Shown here: piece by piece, positions 1 through 10,451 of the stretch
Numbering within the stretch: the first letter of the stretch is position 1
Layout of the letters: each line of letters opens with the position of its first letter
From: Cellulomonas sp.
Lineage (GTDB): Bacteria > Actinomycetota > Actinomycetes > Actinomycetales > Cellulomonadaceae
Assembly: GCF_015234515.1 (NCBI RefSeq)
Contig: NZ_JADGMY010000017.1
Span: 20,826 to 84,825 of the forward strand
DNA: 64,000 nt
Direction of reading: 5' to 3'
Notes under the pieces: model-generated
What the model was told of the DNA's origin: nothing
Databases searched by the model: none
The model's input: only the letters and a program-made list of their open reading frames with translations
Position numbers and translations under genes: made by a program

Positions 1-51
1 GCGTCCGGGGCCGACGCCCCACACAGTGCCCCGCGCAGCGGGGAGCCCGAG

Positions 52-73
52 GTCGCCGGACGCGTCCGGCGAC
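52..73. other. 22-bp perfect palindrome ahead of pgk
   Basis: Two 9-base arms (GTCGCCGGA / TCCGGCGAC) flank a self-complementary CGCG, making a fully symmetric 22-bp element that ends 16 bases before the pgk start. A smaller hairpin (CCCCGC-GCA-GCGGGG) lies at 29-43. The pair may be an intercistronic terminator or processing hairpin after an upstream gene outside the window (gap is the usual neighbour in actinobacteria, which is inference). Confidence 0.4.
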
Positions 74-89
74 AGGTAGGTAGGAGACC

Positions 90-1289
90 ATGAAGACCAT
101 CGACGACCTGGGGGACCTGCGCGGCAAGCGCGTCCTCGTCCGCTCCGACTTCAACGTGCCGCTCGACGGCACCACCATCACCGACGACGGCCGCATCCGC
201 GCCGCCCTGCCGACGCTGCAGGCGCTGCTGGCCAAGGGTGCGCGCGTCGTCGTGGTGGCCCACCTCGGCCGCCCCAAGGGCGCGCCGGACGCGAAGTACT
301 CGCTGGCGCCGGTCGCCGCGCGGCTCGGTGAGCTGCTCGGTCAGCCTGTCGCGCTCGCGCAGGACCTGGTCGGCGACTCCGCGAAGGCCACCGTCGCGGC
401 CCTCGAGGACGGGCAGCTCGCGCTGCTCGAGAACGTGCGCTTCGACGCGCGGGAGACCTCGAAGGACGAGGCAGAGCGTGGCGCCCTCGCCGACGAGCTC
501 GCGTCGCTCGTGGACGCGTACGTCTCCGACGGCTTCGGCGTCGTGCACCGCAAGCAGGCGTCGGTCTACGACGTCGCGCAGCGGCTGCCGCACGCGGTCG
601 GCCAGCTCGTCCTCAAGGAGGTCGAGTCGCTGCGCAAGGCGACCGACGACCCGGCCCGCCCGTACGTCGTCGTGCTCGGCGGCTCGAAGGTCTCCGACAA
701 GCTCGGCGTCATCGAGAACCTCCTGAGCAAGGCGGACCGCCTGCTCATCGGCGGCGGCATGCTCTTCACGTTCCTGGCCGCGCAGGGTCACTCGGTGGGC
801 AAGAGCCTGCTCGAGGAGGACCAGATCGACCGCGTCAAGGGCTACCTCGCCACGGCGAAGGAGAAGGGCGTCGAGATCGTCCTGCCCGTCGACGTCGTCG
901 TCGCCCCCGAGTTCAAGGCCGACGCCCCGGCCACGGTCGTCGACATCGACGCGATCCCGGACGACCAGATGGGCCTGGACATCGGCCCGAAGACCGCCGA
1001 GCTGTTCGCGTCGAAGATCGTCGACGCGAAGACCGTCGTCTGGAACGGTCCGGCCGGCGTGTTCGAGTTCGAGGCGTTCGCCGCCGGCACCCGTGCCGTG
1101 GCGCAGGCGCTGGTGGACGCGGGCCGCAACGGCGGGTTCACGATCGTCGGCGGCGGTGACTCGGCCGCGGCCGTGCGCACGCTCGGCTTCGACGAGGCCG
1201 ACTTCGGCCACATCTCGACCGGCGGCGGCGCGTCGCTGGAGTTCCTCGAGGGCAAGACCCTCCCCGGCATCGCGGTCCTGGAGGGCTGA
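90..1289 (+). CDS. pgk: Phosphoglycerate kinase
   Basis: Cytosolic glycolytic enzyme that transfers phosphate from 1,3-bisphosphoglycerate to ADP. The 399-residue length is normal. The N-terminal substrate-binding segment [10 protein letters not shown], the central [16 protein letters not shown] segment and the nucleotide-binding GGGDSAAA near the C-terminus are all present. The ATG follows a TAGGAGACC ribosome site with good spacing. Only three bases separate it from tpiA, so the two are co-transcribed. No anomaly seen. Confidence 0.98.
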   Translation: MKTIDDLGDLRGKRVLVRSDFNVPLDGTTITDDGRIRAALPTLQALLAKGARVVVVAHLGRPKGAPDAKYSLAPVAARLGELLGQPVALAQDLVGDSAKATVAALEDGQLALLENVRFDARETSKDEAERGALADELASLVDAYVSDGFGVVHRKQASVYDVAQRLPHAVGQLVLKEVESLRKATDDPARPYVVVLGGSKVSDKLGVIENLLSKADRLLIGGGMLFTFLAAQGHSVGKSLLEEDQIDRVKGYLATAKEKGVEIVLPVDVVVAPEFKADAPATVVDIDAIPDDQMGLDIGPKTAELFASKIVDAKTVVWNGPAGVFEFEAFAAGTRAVAQALVDAGRNGGFTIVGGGDSAAAVRTLGFDEADFGHISTGGGASLEFLEGKTLPGIAVLEG

Positions 1290-1292
1290 GAC

Positions 1293-2087
1293 GTGGCAAC
1301 GACCCGCACCCCGCTGATGGCGGGCAACTGGAAGATGAACCTGGACCACCACCAGGCGACGCACACGCTGCAGAAGCTGGCGTGGACGCTCAAGGACGCG
1401 AAGCACGACTTCGCGGCCGTCGAGGTCGCGGTCCTGCCGCCGTTCACCGACCTGCGCAGCGTGCAGACCCTGGTCGACGCGGACAAGCTCGAGATCGTCT
1501 ACGGCGCGCAGGACGTCTCGGCGCACGAGTCCGGCGCGTACACCGGCGAGATCTCGCCGCTGTTCCTCGCGAAGCTCGGCGTCACCTACGTGGCCGTCGG
1601 ACACTCGGAGCGTCGCCAGTACCACCACGAGGACGACGCGATCGTCAACGCCAAGGTGAAGTCCGCCCTGGCTGCCGGCCTCGTGCCGATCCTGTGCGTC
1701 GGTGAGCCGCTCGAGGTCCGCAAGGCCGGCGAGCACGTGCCGCACACCCTCGCGCAGCTGGACGGCGCGCTCGAGGGGCTGACGGCCGAGCAGGTCGCCG
1801 GCCTCGTCGTCGCGTACGAGCCCGTGTGGGCCATCGGCACCGGCGAGACCGCGACGCCCGAGGACGCGCAGGAGCTCTGCGAGGCGATCCGCGTGCGCGT
1901 GTCGGAGCTGTACGACCAGGCCACGGCCGACGCAGTGCGCGTCCTGTACGGCGGCTCGGTGAAGTCGTCGAACGTCGCGTCGATCATGGCCAAGCCCGAC
2001 GTGGACGGTGCCCTGGTCGGTGGCGCGAGCCTCGACCCGGAGGAGTTCGCCAAGATCGCGCGGTACCAGGCGCACACCGTCGCCTGA
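1293..2087 (+). CDS. tpiA: Triose-phosphate isomerase
   Basis: Interconverts dihydroxyacetone phosphate and glyceraldehyde 3-phosphate. The 264-residue protein has the N-terminal GNWKMN (catalytic Lys), GHSERR (catalytic His), [11 protein letters not shown] (catalytic Glu) and phosphate-binding GGSVKSSN motifs in the expected order of a TIM barrel. The GTG start lies four bases after the pgk stop, giving a pgk-tpiA operon that ends at the hairpin at 2095-2134. Confidence 0.98.
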   Translation: MATTRTPLMAGNWKMNLDHHQATHTLQKLAWTLKDAKHDFAAVEVAVLPPFTDLRSVQTLVDADKLEIVYGAQDVSAHESGAYTGEISPLFLAKLGVTYVAVGHSERRQYHHEDDAIVNAKVKSALAAGLVPILCVGEPLEVRKAGEHVPHTLAQLDGALEGLTAEQVAGLVVAYEPVWAIGTGETATPEDAQELCEAIRVRVSELYDQATADAVRVLYGGSVKSSNVASIMAKPDVDGALVGGASLDPEEFAKIARYQAHTVA

Positions 2088-2094
2088 CCCTCGA

Positions 2095-2134
2095 CCGGGG
2101 CCAGGACGCCGCACCCGCGGCGCCCTGGCCCCGG
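2095..2134 (+). terminator. Hairpin terminator after tpiA
   Basis: An 11-bp outer stem (CCGGGGCCAGG / CCTGGCCCCGG) and a 5-bp inner stem (GCCGC / GCGGC) separated by a 2-base internal loop, eight bases after the tpiA stop. There is no U tract, as is common for actinobacterial terminators. It separates the glycolytic pair from secG. Confidence 0.6.
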
Positions 2135-2313
2135 GCCTGGCGTCCCACGGACTGCGTGGTGGTGGAACCTACCGCCCCACGTCGCCTACCCTGTACCGCG
2201 GTCACCCAGTCGACGCACGCGCCGACGACCGCACCGGCACGACATGCGACGACGCCGACCACGGCACCGGCGCACTGCTGCACCGAACCGCCCGAGTGAG
2301 GAATCCCACCGAC

Positions 2314-2559
2314 GTGACTGCCATGCGTATCACCCTCCAGGTGCTGCTGGTTCTCGCCAGCCTGCTGCTCGTCCCGCTGGTGCTGCTGCACAAGGGCAAG
2401 GGCGGCGGCCTGTCGGACATGTTCGGCGGTGGCATCACCGCCGGCGCCGGATCGTCGGGCGTGGCCGAGCGCAACCTGAACCGCATCACGGTGACCGTCG
2501 CCCTGCTGTGGACGGTCATGATCGTCCTGCTCGGTCTGATCGAGAAGTTCTCGGAGTAG
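2314..2559 (+). CDS. secG: Preprotein translocase subunit SecG
   Basis: Small subunit of the SecYEG protein-export channel. The roughly 80-residue product has the family pattern: a first membrane helix (VLLVLASLLLVPLVLL), the charged loop HKGKGGGLSDMFGGG, then NLNRIT and a second helix. GTG 2314 is chosen because GAGGA lies 11 bases upstream; ATG 2323, three codons later, is also possible. It sits between tpiA and rbpA, a conserved actinobacterial order. Confidence 0.95.
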   Translation: MTAMRITLQVLLVLASLLLVPLVLLHKGKGGGLSDMFGGGITAGAGSSGVAERNLNRITVTVALLWTVMIVLLGLIEKFSE

Positions 2560-2571
2560 GGGGGCCTGGCC

Positions 2572-2919
2572 ATGGCGAGCGGGAGTGCGATCAGGGGGTC
2601 GCGCGTCGGAGCCGGCCCGATGGGCGAGGCGGAACGCGGTGACGCAGCCCCGCGCGTGTGGATCTCCTACTGGTGCGCGAACGGGCACGAGACGCGGCCC
2701 AGCTTCGCGGAGGAGGCCGCCGAGGAGGCACCCGTCACGTGGGACTGCCCGCGTTGCGGCTTCCCGGCAGGGCAGGACCCGGAGGCCCCGCCGGCACCGG
2801 TCAAGAACGAGCCGTACAAGACCCACCTCGCGTACGTGAAGGAGCGTCGTAGCGAGGAGGACGGTGCAGCGATCCTCGACGAGGCCCTCGCGGCACTGCG
2901 GGCACGGCGGGGCCGCTGA
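2572..2919 (+). CDS. rbpA: RNA polymerase-binding protein RbpA
   Basis: Actinobacterial transcription factor that binds RNA polymerase and principal sigma factors and stabilises open complexes. The N-terminus MASGSAIRGSRVGAGP and the zinc-ribbon-like core, with C-ANGH (one Cys plus His) and CPRCG, are typical, followed by the sigma-interacting C-terminus (KTHLAYVKERRS). The length of 115 residues is normal. ATG 2572 follows a G-rich ribosome site 12 bases after secG, suggesting co-transcription. Confidence 0.96.
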   Translation: MASGSAIRGSRVGAGPMGEAERGDAAPRVWISYWCANGHETRPSFAEEAAEEAPVTWDCPRCGFPAGQDPEAPPAPVKNEPYKTHLAYVKERRSEEDGAAILDEALAALRARRGR

Positions 2920-2970
2920 GCCCCACGAGCCGCCACCGGTCCTGACGCCGGTCGGCACCTCGACGTCGCG

Positions 2971-3001
2971 ACGGCGCCGCACCCCACGGGTGCGGCGCCG
3001 T
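2971..3001. terminator. Bidirectional hairpin between rbpA and the pgl fusion
   Basis: A perfect 14-bp stem (ACGGCGCCGCACCC / GGGTGCGGCGCCGT) with a CAC loop lies between the convergent rbpA and the minus-strand pentose-phosphate operon, 45 bases from the end of the latter. Its symmetry suits termination from both sides. Confidence 0.75.
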
Positions 3002-3045
3002 CGTCGTGCACCGCGGCGCGTCGACGACGCGCCGGGCGGGCGGGG

Positions 3046-4539
3046 TCAGCGCACGCGCAGGAGCGCGAACCCGTCGTAGCCCTTCTCGCCGACCGTCTGC
3101 ACGACCGTGCCGTCGAGCCTGTCGTCGGCAGCGGCGTGCTCGTAGAACGCACGCACGCCCTGCACGCGGTCGTCGGGGTGCTCGGGATCGACCACGGCGC
3201 CGTTGCGCACCACGTTGTCGACCACGATGAGGGCGCCCGCCCGGGACAGGGCGATCGCCCGGTCGAGGTACGCGGCCAGCTGCTGCTTGTCGGCGTCGAC
3301 GAACACGAGGTCGAACGGGTCGGTCCCGGAGGCGACGAGGCGGTCGAGCGACGCGAGGGCGGGACCCACGACGAGCTCGACGCGGTCGTGCAGACCGGCG
3401 TCCTGCAGGGACGCCCGCGCGACAGCGGCGTGCGCCTCGCTCAGCTCCAGGGTCACGACCGTGCCGTCCGCCGGCACGGCCTGCGCGAGCCACCACGTGC
3501 TGTACCCGCCGAGCGTGCCGATCTCGAGGACCCGACGCGCGCCGACGGCGCGCGCGAGCACGTCCAGGAGGCGTCCCTGGGCGGCGCTCACCGCGATGTC
3601 GGGCAGTCCCGCGTCGGCGGCGGCGGCCTGCACGGCCCGCGCGGCCGGTGGCTCGTCGACGAGCGGGGCGACGTACGCGTCCACCGCGGCCCACGCACCC
3701 TCCGCGCCGGAGGCGCTGCGTGGACGCAACCCGCCGTCGGCGGTGCCGCCCGGCTGCCCCGGGTCCACGGACGCGTCGGAGGCCGGCAGGTCCGCGGCCG
3801 ACGCCAGGTCCAGCAGCCAGACGGTGCGCTCGGTGCCGTACGCGCCCGCTGCGGGCGTCTCGCGGACGTCGTCCCCCGCGAGGGCGCGGGCGACGGCGGG
3901 GGCCTTCTCGGCGCCGGCGGCGACGACCCACACCTCACGCGCCGACCGGATCAGCGGGAACGTCAGGGTGACCCGCTCCGGCGGCGGCTTGGGGGAGTCG
4001 TGCTCCGCGACGACGATCGAGTTGGCCTCGAACAGCGACGTGCGCCCGGGGAACAGGGACGCCACGTGCCCGTCGGGTCCCATGCCGAGGAGGAGGACGT
4101 CGAGCTGCGGCGCGACACCGTCCCCCGCCGCGTGGGCGCGCAGCTCGGCCGCGTAGCGTCGCGCGGCGCTCTCGCCGTCGGGGACGTCGGCGGACAGCGG
4201 CGGGACGGGGTGGACGTTGCCGGCGGGCAACGCGTCACCCAGGGCGTCGATGAGGGCCTCACGGGCCTGCGTCTCGTTCCGGTCCGGGTCGCCGTCCGGG
4301 AGGAAGCGCTCGTCGCCCCACCACAGGTGCACGCCGCTCCAGTCCACGGCGTCGCGCACGGGGGAGGCGGCCACGGCCCGCAGGGTCGCGATGCCCACGG
4401 TGCCGCCCGTGAGGACGACGTGCACCGGTGACCGGTGGGACTGGAGGTCGATCAGTCGCGTGAGCAGGCGGGCGGCCGTCGCGGCGGCCAGCACGTCGGC
4501 GTCGGGGTGGACCAGGACCTCGGGCGGGGCGGGGCTCAT
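3046..4539 (-). CDS. pgl: 6-phosphogluconolactonase fused to O-methyltransferase
   Basis: One uninterrupted 497-residue frame. Residues 1 to about 245 form a complete 6-phosphogluconolactonase (LTGGTVGIATL, LWWGDERFLP, GMGPDGHVASLFPG), which hydrolyses the lactone made by Zwf. After an Ala/Gly/Pro-rich stretch, residues about 280-497 form a class I SAM O-methyltransferase of the catechol-OMT-like type: SAM motif VLEIGTLGGYSTWW, metal ligands FVDADKQQ and VVDNVVRNG. ATG 4539 has GGAGGAG six bases upstream. An in-frame GTG at 3768 (codon 258) could give a separate methyltransferase, but no stop ends the lactonase before it. The gene is last in tkt-tal-zwf-opcA-pgl. The methyl acceptor is unknown. 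Confidence 0.88.
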   Translation of the reverse strand: MSPAPPEVLVHPDADVLAAATAARLLTRLIDLQSHRSPVHVVLTGGTVGIATLRAVAASPVRDAVDWSGVHLWWGDERFLPDGDPDRNETQAREALIDALGDALPAGNVHPVPPLSADVPDGESAARRYAAELRAHAAGDGVAPQLDVLLLGMGPDGHVASLFPGRTSLFEANSIVVAEHDSPKPPPERVTLTFPLIRSAREVWVVAAGAEKAPAVARALAGDDVRETPAAGAYGTERTVWLLDLASAADLPASDASVDPGQPGGTADGGLRPRSASGAEGAWAAVDAYVAPLVDEPPAARAVQAAAADAGLPDIAVSAAQGRLLDVLARAVGARRVLEIGTLGGYSTWWLAQAVPADGTVVTLELSEAHAAVARASLQDAGLHDRVELVVGPALASLDRLVASGTDPFDLVFVDADKQQLAAYLDRAIALSRAGALIVVDNVVRNGAVVDPEHPDDRVQGVRAFYEHAAADDRLDGTVVQTVGEKGYDGFALLRVR

Positions 4540-4613
4540 GCGTCTCCTCCAGTACCCGGCGCCGCCGGGCTCGTCGGGCAGGGTGGCGCCGGCGGCCGGA
4601 TGCCGCGCCGGTG

Positions 4614-5531
4614 TCACGTGTCGATGCGGGTGAGGCCCTTCTGCAGGACGTCGCCGTACACCTCGTCGGCGTCGAGCCGGCGCAGCTCCTCCACGAGGCA
4701 CTCGCGCAGCTGGCGGATCGGCAGCGCGATGCGGTGCTCCGGCTGGTCGGGCTGCCGCAGGGAGGCGGTCTTCCCGTCGGGACGGTCGAGCACGATGTCG
4801 CCGGACGTGCGCTCGAGCCGGACCTGGGTGATCGCCGGGGCCCCGGGCACCCGCTCGATCTCGACGGGGCAGCGCAGTGCCTGGGCGAGCCAGGCGGCGA
4901 TGAGGTCCACCGACGGGTGCGTGCTCTCGCCCGTGACGACCGCGCGGTGCACGGGCTCGTAGGGCGGCTGGTCGAGCGTCGCCGCTATCAGCCCGCGCCA
5001 GAGCGTCGCGCGGGTCCAGGCCAGGTCCGTGTCGCCCTCGGCGTACACCTGCGCGAGGTTGCGCAGCGCGCGGCTGGGACGCGAGCACGCCGTGGTGTCC
5101 GTGATGCGCCGCTGCGCCATGCGGCCCAGCGGGTGCTCGGAGGGGTTGGTCGGCACGTCGTACGGCCACCACACGACGATCGGTGCGTCGGGCAGCAGCA
5201 GCGGCATCACGAGCGTGTCGACGTGCCGCGTGACGCCGCCGGAGATCCGCAGGACGATCACCTCGCTGGCCCCCGCGTCACCACCGAGGCGGATCTGCGC
5301 GTCGAGGTTCGCCTCGTCGGCGCCGGCGCGCTCCGTCATGACGATGATCCGGCAGGGGTGCTCACGGCTCGCCGCGTTGGCGGCGGCGATCGCGTCCTCG
5401 GGGTCGTGCGCGTCGGCGTCGATGATGAGCGTGAGCACACGGCCCAGCGCGACCGCCCCACCCTCCTCGCGCTCCTTGATCAGCCGCCGGTTGATGGCCC
5501 GGGTGCTGGTGTCAGGCATGTCGATGATCAC
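4614..5531 (-). CDS. opcA: Glucose-6-phosphate dehydrogenase assembly protein OpcA
   Basis: OpcA is needed for, or stimulates, Zwf in cyanobacteria and actinobacteria and is not itself known to be an enzyme. The 305-residue protein starts [16 protein letters not shown] after the start codon, as in its family, and has the conserved VVWWPYDVPTNPSEHPLG block. GTG 5531 is chosen because it overlaps the zwf stop (GTGA) and gives the family N-terminus; ATG 5519 is internal. Coupling to zwf fits a stoichiometric partner. Confidence 0.93.
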   Translation of the reverse strand: MIIDMPDTSTRAINRRLIKEREEGGAVALGRVLTLIIDADAHDPEDAIAAANAASREHPCRIIVMTERAGADEANLDAQIRLGGDAGASEVIVLRISGGVTRHVDTLVMPLLLPDAPIVVWWPYDVPTNPSEHPLGRMAQRRITDTTACSRPSRALRNLAQVYAEGDTDLAWTRATLWRGLIAATLDQPPYEPVHRAVVTGESTHPSVDLIAAWLAQALRCPVEIERVPGAPAITQVRLERTSGDIVLDRPDGKTASLRQPDQPEHRIALPIRQLRECLVEELRRLDADEVYGDVLQKGLTRIDT

Positions 5532-7069
5532 GGCAGCCTCCAGCTGCGCCCGTCGCGGGCCATCATCTCGTCGGCCGAGGCCGGGCCCCACGTGCCCGCC
5601 CGGTACTCGTCGGGCTTGCCGTGGGCCGCCCAGTACTCGGTGACCGGGTCGAGGATCTTCCAGGACAGCTCGACCTCCTCGTGCTGCGGGAAGAGCGGCG
5701 GGTCGCCGAGCAGCACGTCGAGGATGAGGCGCTCGTACGCCTCGGGGGAGGACTCGGTGAAGGCGTGCCCGTAACCGAAGTCCATCGTGACGTCGCGGAC
5801 CTCCATCGCCGTGCCGGGCACCTTGGCGCCGAACCGCAGCGTGACGCCCTCGTCGGGCTGGACGCGGATGACCAGGGCGTTCTTGCCCAGTTCCGACGCC
5901 GCGGTGGCCTCGAACGGCAGGTGCGGGGCCTTCTTGAAGACCACAGCGATCTCGGTGACCCGTCGCCCCAGCCGCTTGCCGGTGCGCAGGTAGAACGGCA
6001 CGCCGGCCCAGCGCCGGGTGTCGATGTCCACGCGGATCGCGGCGTACGTCTCGGTCGTGGAGTCGGGGTTGAAGCCCTCCTCCTCCGCGTACCCGACGAC
6101 CTTCTCGCCACCCTGCCACCCGGCGGTGTACTGCCCGCGGGCGGTGTTCCGGCCGAGGTCGCGGGGGAGCCGCACGGCCGAGAGGACCTTCGTCTTCTCG
6201 GCACGCAGGGCCGCCGCGTCGAACGAGACCGGCTCCTCCATCGCCGTCAGCGCGAGCAGCTGCAGCAGGTGGTTCTGGATGACGTCACGGGCGGCGCCGA
6301 TGCCGTCGTAGTACCCGGCCCGGCCACCGATGCCGATGTCCTCGGCCATGGTGATCTGCACGTGGTCGACGTAGTTGCCGTTCCAGATCGGCTCGAAGAG
6401 CTGGTTGGCGAAGCGCAGCGCCAGCAGGTTCTGGACCGTCTCCTTGCCCAGGTAGTGGTCGATCCGGAAGATGTCGTCCGGCCGGAAGACCTGCGACACG
6501 ATGTCGTTGAGCTCGCGAGCCGACTCCAGGTCGTGTCCGAACGGCTTCTCGATGACGACACGGCGCCAGGTGCCCTCCTTGGGCTGCGAGAGGCCGGAGC
6601 GGGCGAGCTGCTGGCACACCACCGGGAACGAGCTGGGGGGCACCGAGAGGTAGAACGCGTGGTTGCCGCCGGTGCCGCGCGTGACGTCGAGCTCCTCGAC
6701 GGTCTTGCTCAGCCGGTCGAAGGCGTCGTCGTCGTCGAACGTCCCCTGGACGAACCGGATGCCCTCGGACAGCTGGCGCCAGGTGGCCTCCCGGAACGGT
6801 GTGCGTGCGTACTCCTTGACCGAGTCGCGCACGACCTGCTCGAAGTCCTGGGTCTCCCAGTCACGTCGCGCGAAGCCCGTCAGGGCGAACCCGGGCGGCA
6901 GCAGCCCGCGGTTGGTCAGGTCGTAGACCGCAGGCATGAGCTTCTTGCGGGCCAGGTCGCCGGTGACGCCGAAGATGACCAGGCCGCTGGGCCCGGCGAT
7001 GCGCGGCAGGCGCCTGTCGCGCGGGTCGCGGAGGGGATTCTGGTCCGGCCCGACCTTCGCGGGCGTCAC
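5528..7069 (-). CDS. zwf: Glucose-6-phosphate 1-dehydrogenase
   Basis: Catalyses the first oxidative pentose-phosphate step, producing NADPH and 6-phosphogluconolactone. The 513-residue enzyme has the nucleotide-binding [13 protein letters not shown], the active-site RIDHYLGKE and the EKPFGHD segments. ATG 7069 overlaps the tal stop as ATGA. In many actinobacteria pgi lies between tal and zwf; here the two touch directly. Confidence 0.97.
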   Translation of the reverse strand: MTPAKVGPDQNPLRDPRDRRLPRIAGPSGLVIFGVTGDLARKKLMPAVYDLTNRGLLPPGFALTGFARRDWETQDFEQVVRDSVKEYARTPFREATWRQLSEGIRFVQGTFDDDDAFDRLSKTVEELDVTRGTGGNHAFYLSVPPSSFPVVCQQLARSGLSQPKEGTWRRVVIEKPFGHDLESARELNDIVSQVFRPDDIFRIDHYLGKETVQNLLALRFANQLFEPIWNGNYVDHVQITMAEDIGIGGRAGYYDGIGAARDVIQNHLLQLLALTAMEEPVSFDAAALRAEKTKVLSAVRLPRDLGRNTARGQYTAGWQGGEKVVGYAEEEGFNPDSTTETYAAIRVDIDTRRWAGVPFYLRTGKRLGRRVTEIAVVFKKAPHLPFEATAASELGKNALVIRVQPDEGVTLRFGAKVPGTAMEVRDVTMDFGYGHAFTESSPEAYERLILDVLLGDPPLFPQHEEVELSWKILDPVTEYWAAHGKPDEYRAGTWGPASADEMMARDGRSWRLP

Positions 7070-8199
7070 CTGCTCGCCTCATCAGGACCGGCCGCCTGCG
7101 CGAGACCCGCCTCCACCGTCGCCAGCAGCTCCGTCCAGGACGCCTCGAACTTCCGCAGGCCCTCGACCTCGAGCTGCTCGGTGACGTCGTCGACCGAGAT
7201 GCCGAGCGCCTCGATGCGGTCGAGCAGCGCGGCCGACGCCTCCTGCGTGCCGGTGACGGTGTCACCGTGCACGTCGCCGTGGTCCGCGACGGCGTCGAGC
7301 GTCTTCTCGGGCATGGTGTTGACCGTGCCCGCCACGACGAGCTCGTCGACGTACCGGGTGTCGGGGTACGCGGGGTCCTTGACCCCGGTCGACGCCCACA
7401 GGGGCCGCTGCGGGCGAGCTCCGGCCGCGGCCAGCGCCTGCCACCGCTCACCCGTCACGACGTCCTGGTAGACGCCCCACGCGAGCCGCGCGTTGGCGAT
7501 CGCGGCCGTGCCGCGCAGCGCGGCGGCCTCGTCCGTGCCGAGGGCGTCGAGCATCGGGTCGATCGCGGCGTCGACGCGCGAGACGAAGAACGACGCGACG
7601 GAGGCGATCGGTGCCAGGTCGATCCCGGCGGCGCGTGCCTGCTCGAGCCCGTCGACGAACGCGTCGAGGACCGCGCGGTAGCGCTGCAGCGAGAAGATCA
7701 GGGTGACGTTGACGCTGATGCCCTGGGCGAGCGCCGCCGTGATCGCGGCCAGGCCCTCGACGGTGGCGGGGATCTTGACGAAGAGGTTGGGCCGCTCGAT
7801 CTCGGACCAGAGGGTCTCGGCCGACGCGATGGTCGCCGCGGTGTCACGCGCCAGTCGCGGGTCGACCTCGATCGACACGCGCCCGTCGACACCGTCGGTC
7901 GCGTCGTACACGGGGCGCAGCACGTCGCACGCGTCGCGCACGTCGTCGGTCGTGATCCGGAGCACCGCCTCCTCGACGGCCGCGCCGTCGACGGCGAGCG
8001 CACGCAGCTGGGCGTCGTACGCGTCACCCTTCGACAGCGCGGAGGCGAAGATCGTCGGGTTCGTCGTGACGCCGACGACGCCGCGGGCGACCAGGTCGGC
8101 CAGGCCCCCCGAGGCGATCCGTTGCCGGGACAGGTCGTCGAGCCACACGGCGACGCCCGCGTCCCGCAGCGCGTGCAGGGGTGTGGTGCTGGAGGTCAT
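7066..8199 (-). CDS. tal: Transaldolase
   Basis: Transfers a dihydroxyacetone unit in the non-oxidative pentose-phosphate pathway. The 377-residue length is typical of the actinobacterial type. Visible motifs are [13 protein letters not shown], the Schiff-base lysine in [11 protein letters not shown], and [14 protein letters not shown]. The open frame extends far upstream, but that part is antisense to tkt; ATG 8199 is the first sensible start, with GGGGAACG just upstream. Second gene of the operon. Confidence 0.96.
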   Translation of the reverse strand: MTSSTTPLHALRDAGVAVWLDDLSRQRIASGGLADLVARGVVGVTTNPTIFASALSKGDAYDAQLRALAVDGAAVEEAVLRITTDDVRDACDVLRPVYDATDGVDGRVSIEVDPRLARDTAATIASAETLWSEIERPNLFVKIPATVEGLAAITAALAQGISVNVTLIFSLQRYRAVLDAFVDGLEQARAAGIDLAPIASVASFFVSRVDAAIDPMLDALGTDEAAALRGTAAIANARLAWGVYQDVVTGERWQALAAAGARPQRPLWASTGVKDPAYPDTRYVDELVVAGTVNTMPEKTLDAVADHGDVHGDTVTGTQEASAALLDRIEALGISVDDVTEQLEVEGLRKFEASWTELLATVEAGLAQAAGPDEASR

Positions 8200-8241
8200 G
8201 GTCGTTCCCCTTCGTCGCACGAGGTGCTTCGCGTCCTGCGC

Positions 8242-8273
8242 GTGGCGGGGCCGGCCGCAGCCGGCCCCGCCAC
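8242..8273 (-). terminator. Hairpin between tkt and tal
   Basis: A perfect 14-bp stem (GTGGCGGGGCCGGC / GCCGGCCCCGCCAC) with a 4-base loop lies in the 83-base gap between tkt and tal. As all downstream genes belong to the same pathway, it is more likely a partial terminator or mRNA-stability element that tunes tkt against the rest than a full stop. Confidence 0.6.
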
Positions 8274-8282
8274 GATCGAGCC

Positions 8283-10451
8283 TCAGGCGGGCAGGTCGCC
8301 CGTCCCCGACTGCGTCGGGGTGCCCGGAGCGTCGGACCCGGCGTGCGCCCCACGCGCCGCCGCGACCGACTCGTGCGCCGCGGCCACGACGGCCTCGGCG
8401 GTGATACCGAACTCGCGGTACAGCGTCTGGTAGTCGGCCGACGCACCGTAGTGCTCGATCGACACCGAACGACCCGCGTCGCCGACGATCTTGTGCCACG
8501 ACATCGCGATGCCGGCCTCGACCGACACCCGTGCGCGCACGGAGGACGGCAGCACCGACTCGCGGTACTCCTCGTCCTGCTCGGCGAACCACTCGAGGCA
8601 CGGTGCGGACACGACGCGCGTCGCGACGCCCGCCGCCTCCAGGGTCTCGCGCGCCTCGACGGCGAGCTGAACCTCGGAGCCCGTGCCGATGAGCACGACG
8701 TCCGGCGTGCCGGACGACGCCTCGAGCAGCACGTACGCACCGCGGGCCACCCCGTCGGTGGTCGCGAAACCGTCCTCGCCCCGCGGGTACGTCGGCACGT
8801 TCTGCCGCGTCAGCACGAGCGCCACGGGCCCGTCGGTCCGCTCGAGCGTCGCCTTCCACGCGGCGGCGGTCTCGTTGGCGTCGGCGGGACGCACGACGGC
8901 CAGACCGGGGATCGCGCGGACCGCGGTGAGGTGCTCGACGGGCTGGTGCGTCGGGCCGTCCTCGCCGAGGCCGATCGAGTCGTGGGTCCACACGTAGGTG
9001 ACGTTGACCCCCATGAGGGCCGCGAGGCGCACCGCGCCACGCATGTAGTCGGAGAACGTGAAGAACGTGCCGCCGTAGGGCCGGGTCAGGCCGTGCAGGC
9101 GGATGCCCGACAGGATCGATCCCATCGCGTGCTCGCGGATGCCGAAGTGCAGCGTGCGGCCGTACTGGTCGCCGGCGAACTCGTGCGACGACCGGTGCGC
9201 CGGCAGGAACGACGGCTCACCCTTCATGGTCGTGTTGTTCGAGCCCGCGAGGTCGGCCGAGCCGCCCCACAGCTCGGGCAGCACGGGTGCGAGCGCCGAC
9301 AGCACCTCGCCGGACGCCGCACGGGTCGCCACGGCCTTGCCGGCGGGGAAGGTCGGCAGCGCGTCGGCCCAGCCCTCGGGCAGCGCGTCGGCACGCAGCC
9401 GGTCGAGCAGCGCCTTGCGGTCGGGGTTGGCGGCGGCCCAGGCGTCGAAGGACTCCTGCCAGGCCGCACGCTCGGTGGCGGCGCGGTCGGCGAGCGAACG
9501 CGTGTGCGCGATGACCTCGGGCGCGACCTCGAAGCTCTTCTCGGGGTCGAAGCCCAGGACCTCCTTCAGGCCGCGGATCGCCTCGCCGCCCAGCTTCGAG
9601 CCGTGCGACGAGTGGTCGTCGGTCTTGCCGGGGGTCGGCCACGCGATGAGCGTGCGCAGGCCGATGAACGACGGCTTGTCCGTGACGGCCTTGGCGGCCT
9701 CGATCGCCGCGTGCAGGGCGTCGACGTCCTCGCGGTACTCGCCGCCGACGGTCCAGTCGACGTACTGCACGTGCCAGCCGTACGACTCGTACCGCTTGAG
9801 CACGTCCTCGGTGAACGCGATCTGGGTGTCGCCCTCGATCGAGATGTGGTTGTCGTCCCACAGCACGACGAGGTTGCCGAGCTCCTGCGTCCCGGCGAGC
9901 GACGAGGCCTCGCTCGTCACGCCCTCCTGCAGGTCGCCGTCAGAGGCGATCACGTACACGTGGTGGTCGAACGGGCTCGTCCCGGGCGCGGCCTCGGGGT
10001 CCAGCAGGCCGCGCTCACGGCGGGCCGCCATCGCGAAGCCGACGGCCGAGGCCAGTCCCTGGCCCAGCGGGCCGGTCGTGATCTCGACGCCCGCGGTGTG
10101 CCGGTACTCGGGGTGGCCGGGGGTCTTGGAGCCCCACGTGCGCAGCGCCTCGATGTCCTCGAGCTCGAGGCCGAAGCCCGCGAGGTAGAGCTGGATGTAC
10201 TGCGTGAGGCTGGAGTGCCCCGCCGACAGGATGAACCGGTCGCGGCCCAGCCAGTGCGGGTCGGTCGGGTCGTGCCGCATCACCGTCTGGTAGAGCAGGT
10301 AGGCGGCCGGCGCGAGGCTGATCGCCGTACCGGGGTGGCCGTTGCCGACCTTCTCGACCGCGTCCGCCGCGAGCACGCGGGTGGTGTCCACCGCACGCAG
10401 GTCAAGGTCGGACCAGCCGACCTTGGTGGCCAGGGGAGCCTTCGCGTTCAC
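8283..10451 (-). CDS. tkt: Transketolase
   Basis: Thiamine-diphosphate enzyme that exchanges two-carbon units between sugar phosphates. The 722-residue protein contains the N-terminal [13 protein letters not shown], the cofactor motif [15 protein letters not shown] and the central [19 protein letters not shown] signature. GTG 10451 gives the usual N-terminus. It is the first gene of the minus-strand pentose-phosphate operon, divergent from ctaB across a 304-base gap. Confidence 0.97.
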   Translation of the reverse strand: MNAKAPLATKVGWSDLDLRAVDTTRVLAADAVEKVGNGHPGTAISLAPAAYLLYQTVMRHDPTDPHWLGRDRFILSAGHSSLTQYIQLYLAGFGLELEDIEALRTWGSKTPGHPEYRHTAGVEITTGPLGQGLASAVGFAMAARRERGLLDPEAAPGTSPFDHHVYVIASDGDLQEGVTSEASSLAGTQELGNLVVLWDDNHISIEGDTQIAFTEDVLKRYESYGWHVQYVDWTVGGEYREDVDALHAAIEAAKAVTDKPSFIGLRTLIAWPTPGKTDDHSSHGSKLGGEAIRGLKEVLGFDPEKSFEVAPEVIAHTRSLADRAATERAAWQESFDAWAAANPDRKALLDRLRADALPEGWADALPTFPAGKAVATRAASGEVLSALAPVLPELWGGSADLAGSNNTTMKGEPSFLPAHRSSHEFAGDQYGRTLHFGIREHAMGSILSGIRLHGLTRPYGGTFFTFSDYMRGAVRLAALMGVNVTYVWTHDSIGLGEDGPTHQPVEHLTAVRAIPGLAVVRPADANETAAAWKATLERTDGPVALVLTRQNVPTYPRGEDGFATTDGVARGAYVLLEASSGTPDVVLIGTGSEVQLAVEARETLEAAGVATRVVSAPCLEWFAEQDEEYRESVLPSSVRARVSVEAGIAMSWHKIVGDAGRSVSIEHYGASADYQTLYREFGITAEAVVAAAHESVAAARGAHAGSDAPGTPTQSGTGDLPA

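Noticed and set aside
4540-5172. N-terminal extension of the pgl fusion frame
   Set aside because: This stretch overlaps opcA in another frame and is Arg/Ala-rich; the lactonase domain and a GGAGGAG site define ATG 4539.
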